A DNA stretch of 64,000 nt from JAGRGG01 sp965217265 (lineage in GTDB: Bacteria; Pseudomonadota; Alphaproteobacteria; Geminicoccales; Geminicoccaceae). Location: the NCBI GenBank assembly GCA_965217265.1, contig CBDCHP010000018.1, positions 620,001 to 684,000 of the forward strand, read 5' to 3'. Every line of letters begins with the position of its first letter. Within the stretch, counting starts at the first letter, position 1. Shown piece after piece: positions 62,455-64,000 of the stretch. The notes under the pieces are model-generated. The model did not search any database and was not told the DNA's origin. It saw only the letters and a program-made list of their open reading frames with translations. The position numbers and the translations under genes are program-made.

Positions 62455-63036
62455 ATGGCCGACACGGCAACGCAAACCGGACAAGAGGGGCTGCAAGCCC
62501 AGCAACACGCACCCGACAAGGAACACGGCACGCGCCGCGACTTCCTCGAACTCCTGTCGTGGTCGGCGATGGGGGTCGGCGTGCTGGCACTCGCTTGGCC
62601 GTTGATCGACAGCATGAACCCTTCGGCCGAAGTTCTGGCCCTGTCCTCGACCGTGGTCGACCTCACCAACGTTCCCGAGGGATCGGCGATCACCGTGACG
62701 TGGCGCGGCTCGCCCGTCTTCGTGCGCAGCCGGACGCAGGCCGAGATCGAGGAGGCCAGGAGCGTCGACGTCAGCGGTCTGCGCGACCCGCAGACCGACG
62801 AGGAGCGGGTCATCGAGCCGCAGTGGCTCATCGTGGTCGGCGTCTGCACGCACTTGGGCTGCGTGCCGGTGGGCAACACGCCGACCGAGAATCGGGGCGA
62901 TTTCGGCGGCTGGTTCTGCCCCTGCCACGGCTCGCAGTTCGACACGTCGGGCCGCATCCGCCAAGGGCCGGCGCCGACCAACCTCGCCGTGCCCGACTAC
63001 ACGTTCGACGACGAAACGACCGTCACCATCGGCTAG
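62455..63036 (+). CDS. petA: Cytochrome bc1 Rieske iron-sulfur subunit
   Basis: 193-residue Rieske protein of the ubiquinol:cytochrome c oxidoreductase. A twin-arginine-like N-terminus (GTRRDFLELLSWSAMGVGVL) includes the single membrane anchor, followed by the periplasmic [2Fe-2S] domain with ligands in VCTHLGCVP and CPCHGSQFDTSGR. ATG 62455 chosen because upstream frame is shadow sequence. Start of the petAB(C) operon, 62 nt before petB. Confidence 0.96.
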   Translation: MADTATQTGQEGLQAQQHAPDKEHGTRRDFLELLSWSAMGVGVLALAWPLIDSMNPSAEVLALSSTVVDLTNVPEGSAITVTWRGSPVFVRSRTQAEIEEARSVDVSGLRDPQTDEERVIEPQWLIVVGVCTHLGCVPVGNTPTENRGDFGGWFCPCHGSQFDTSGRIRQGPAPTNLAVPDYTFDDETTVTIG

Positions 63037-63098
63037 CGCCGAGCGCCCCCGCCCGACAGGGCGTTGATCGCGCGGACGATTTCAAGGAAACACCGACG

Positions 63099-64000
63099 AT
63101 GAGCGCAGACTCTACAAACCCGGTCTTCAAGAGCGGCATACTCCGCTGGGTCGACGACCGGCTGCCGATCGTGAGCTGGGGCTACAACGAGTTCGTCGCC
63201 TACCCGGCGCCGAAGAACCTCAACTACATGTGGAACTTCGGCTCGCTCGCCGGCCTCGTCTTGATGATCCAGATCGTCACCGGCATCGTGCTCGCGATGC
63301 AGTACGCGCCGAGCACGGAACTCGCTTTCTCCTCCGTCGAGCGCATCATGCGCGACGTGAACTACGGCTGGCTGCTGCGCTACGCCCACGCCAACGGCGC
63401 GTCGATGTTCTTCGTCGTCGTCTACATCCACATCGCCCGCGGGCTCTATTACGGCTCCTACAAGGCGCCGCGCGAACTGTTGTGGATGCTCGGCGTCGTC
63501 ATCTTCTTGCTGATGATGGCGGCCGCCTTCATGGGCTACGTCCTGCCCTGGGGCCAGATGAGCTTCTGGGGTGCCAAGGTGATCACCAGCCTGTTCTCGG
63601 CGATCCCGCTGGTCGGCGAGCCGATCGTGACGTGGCTGTGGGGCGGTTTCTCGGTCGACAACGCGACCCTGAACCGCTTCTTCTCGCTCCACTACCTCAT
63701 CCCCTTCATCATCGTCGCCGTCGCGTTCCTGCACATTCTGGCGCTGCACCAGTTCGGCTCGAACAACCCGACCGGCATCGACATCTCGAAGAAAGACAAG
63801 ATCCCCTTCCACCCCTACTACACGATCAAGGACAGCTTCGGCACCGGCGTCTTCTTGATGGTGTTCGCCTTCTTCATCTTCTTCGCGCCGAACTACCTCG
63901 GCCACGCCGACAACTACATCCCGGCCGACCCGCTGGTGACGCCGGCGCACATCGTGCCCGAATGGTACTTCCTGCCGTTCTACGCCATCCTGCGCTCGGT
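63099..64000 (+). CDS. petB: Cytochrome b of the bc1 complex (3' end cut by window edge)
   Basis: Core membrane subunit carrying hemes bL and bH and both quinone sites; about 300 residues visible. Heme-ligand His residues in LRYAHANGASMFFVVVYIHI and in FSLHYLIPFIIVAVAFLHIL, the MGYVLPWGQMSFWGAKVIT segment, and the quinol-oxidation motif PEWYFLPFYAIL near the window end. ATG 63099. A petC (cytochrome c1) gene is expected just beyond the window. Confidence 0.97.
   Translation, partial: MSADSTNPVFKSGILRWVDDRLPIVSWGYNEFVAYPAPKNLNYMWNFGSLAGLVLMIQIVTGIVLAMQYAPSTELAFSSVERIMRDVNYGWLLRYAHANGASMFFVVVYIHIARGLYYGSYKAPRELLWMLGVVIFLLMMAAAFMGYVLPWGQMSFWGAKVITSLFSAIPLVGEPIVTWLWGGFSVDNATLNRFFSLHYLIPFIIVAVAFLHILALHQFGSNNPTGIDISKKDKIPFHPYYTIKDSFGTGVFLMVFAFFIFFAPNYLGHADNYIPADPLVTPAHIVPEWYFLPFYAILRS

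Overview
The window is high-GC, densely packed chromosomal DNA. It most likely comes from an alphaproteobacterium of the Rhodospirillales type. This is inferred from gene content and order: a complete alphaproteobacterial dcw cluster, the block lysC / ptsP / rodZ / ispG / hisS / prfA / prmC / clpB, a Zur-regulated znuA / zur-znuCB locus, an Flp/Tad pilus locus with the cpa gene order, and petAB preceded by hemF and trmL. It was read by eye without database searches, so family names rest on motifs and remembered family architecture.

Layout. (1) 1-16598, minus strand: ftsZ (cut by the window edge), ftsA, ftsQ, ddlB, murB, murC, murG, ftsW, murD, mraY, murF, murE, ftsI, ftsL, rsmH. Almost every junction overlaps (TGATG, ATGA or GTGA), so the proteins that make lipid II and build the septum are translated as one coupled unit; only ftsZ is uncoupled. 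mraZ is absent, and a 534-bp leader with several DnaA-box-like nonamers separates rsmH from the RNase P RNA gene. (2) 17133-35521: rnpB, clpB, a DUF1349 gene, prmC, prfA, an EF-hand secreted protein divergent from an OmpR/EnvZ-type two-component pair, hisS, a small membrane protein, ispG, rodZ, ptsP, a nitronate monooxygenase-like gene, lysC, and ubiG in the opposite direction. (3) 35617-44950: an SGNH hydrolase, an ABM-domain protein, the zinc uptake system with a clear Zur box, a hydratase, an omega-aminotransferase coupled to an EamA transporter, a rhodanese and an M28 peptidase. (4) 44951-51164: an incomplete Tad pilus locus (flp, cpaA, cpaB, cpaC, cpaE, cpaF). cpaE and cpaF are strikingly AT-rich beside GC-rich cpaA-C. 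(5) 51409-55440: phaA-phaB, a CaiB-type CoA transferase and an ACT-domain protein. (6) 55441-59340: a decaying stretch holding a DUF167/YggU remnant, an intact TetR regulator with a perfect palindromic operator next to a twice-frameshifted MFS gene, an XRE regulator and a truncated second MFS gene. (7) 59491-64000: bolA-like, CBS, ppa, hemF, trmL, petA and petB (cut by the window edge).

The most unusual feature is a family of six long inverted-repeat elements of about 126-149 bp, at 17562, 23046, 24569, 39714, 43458 and 55651. Each has about 45-49-nt arms, with a GC-rich outer part and a pyrimidine/purine-tract inner part, around a shared core. Their TGAACGC...GCGTTCA ends supply stop codons to flanking genes. 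The copy that sits inside the two-component operon has lost its left pyrimidine tract. They look like intergenic bidirectional hairpins or terminators that have spread through the genome.
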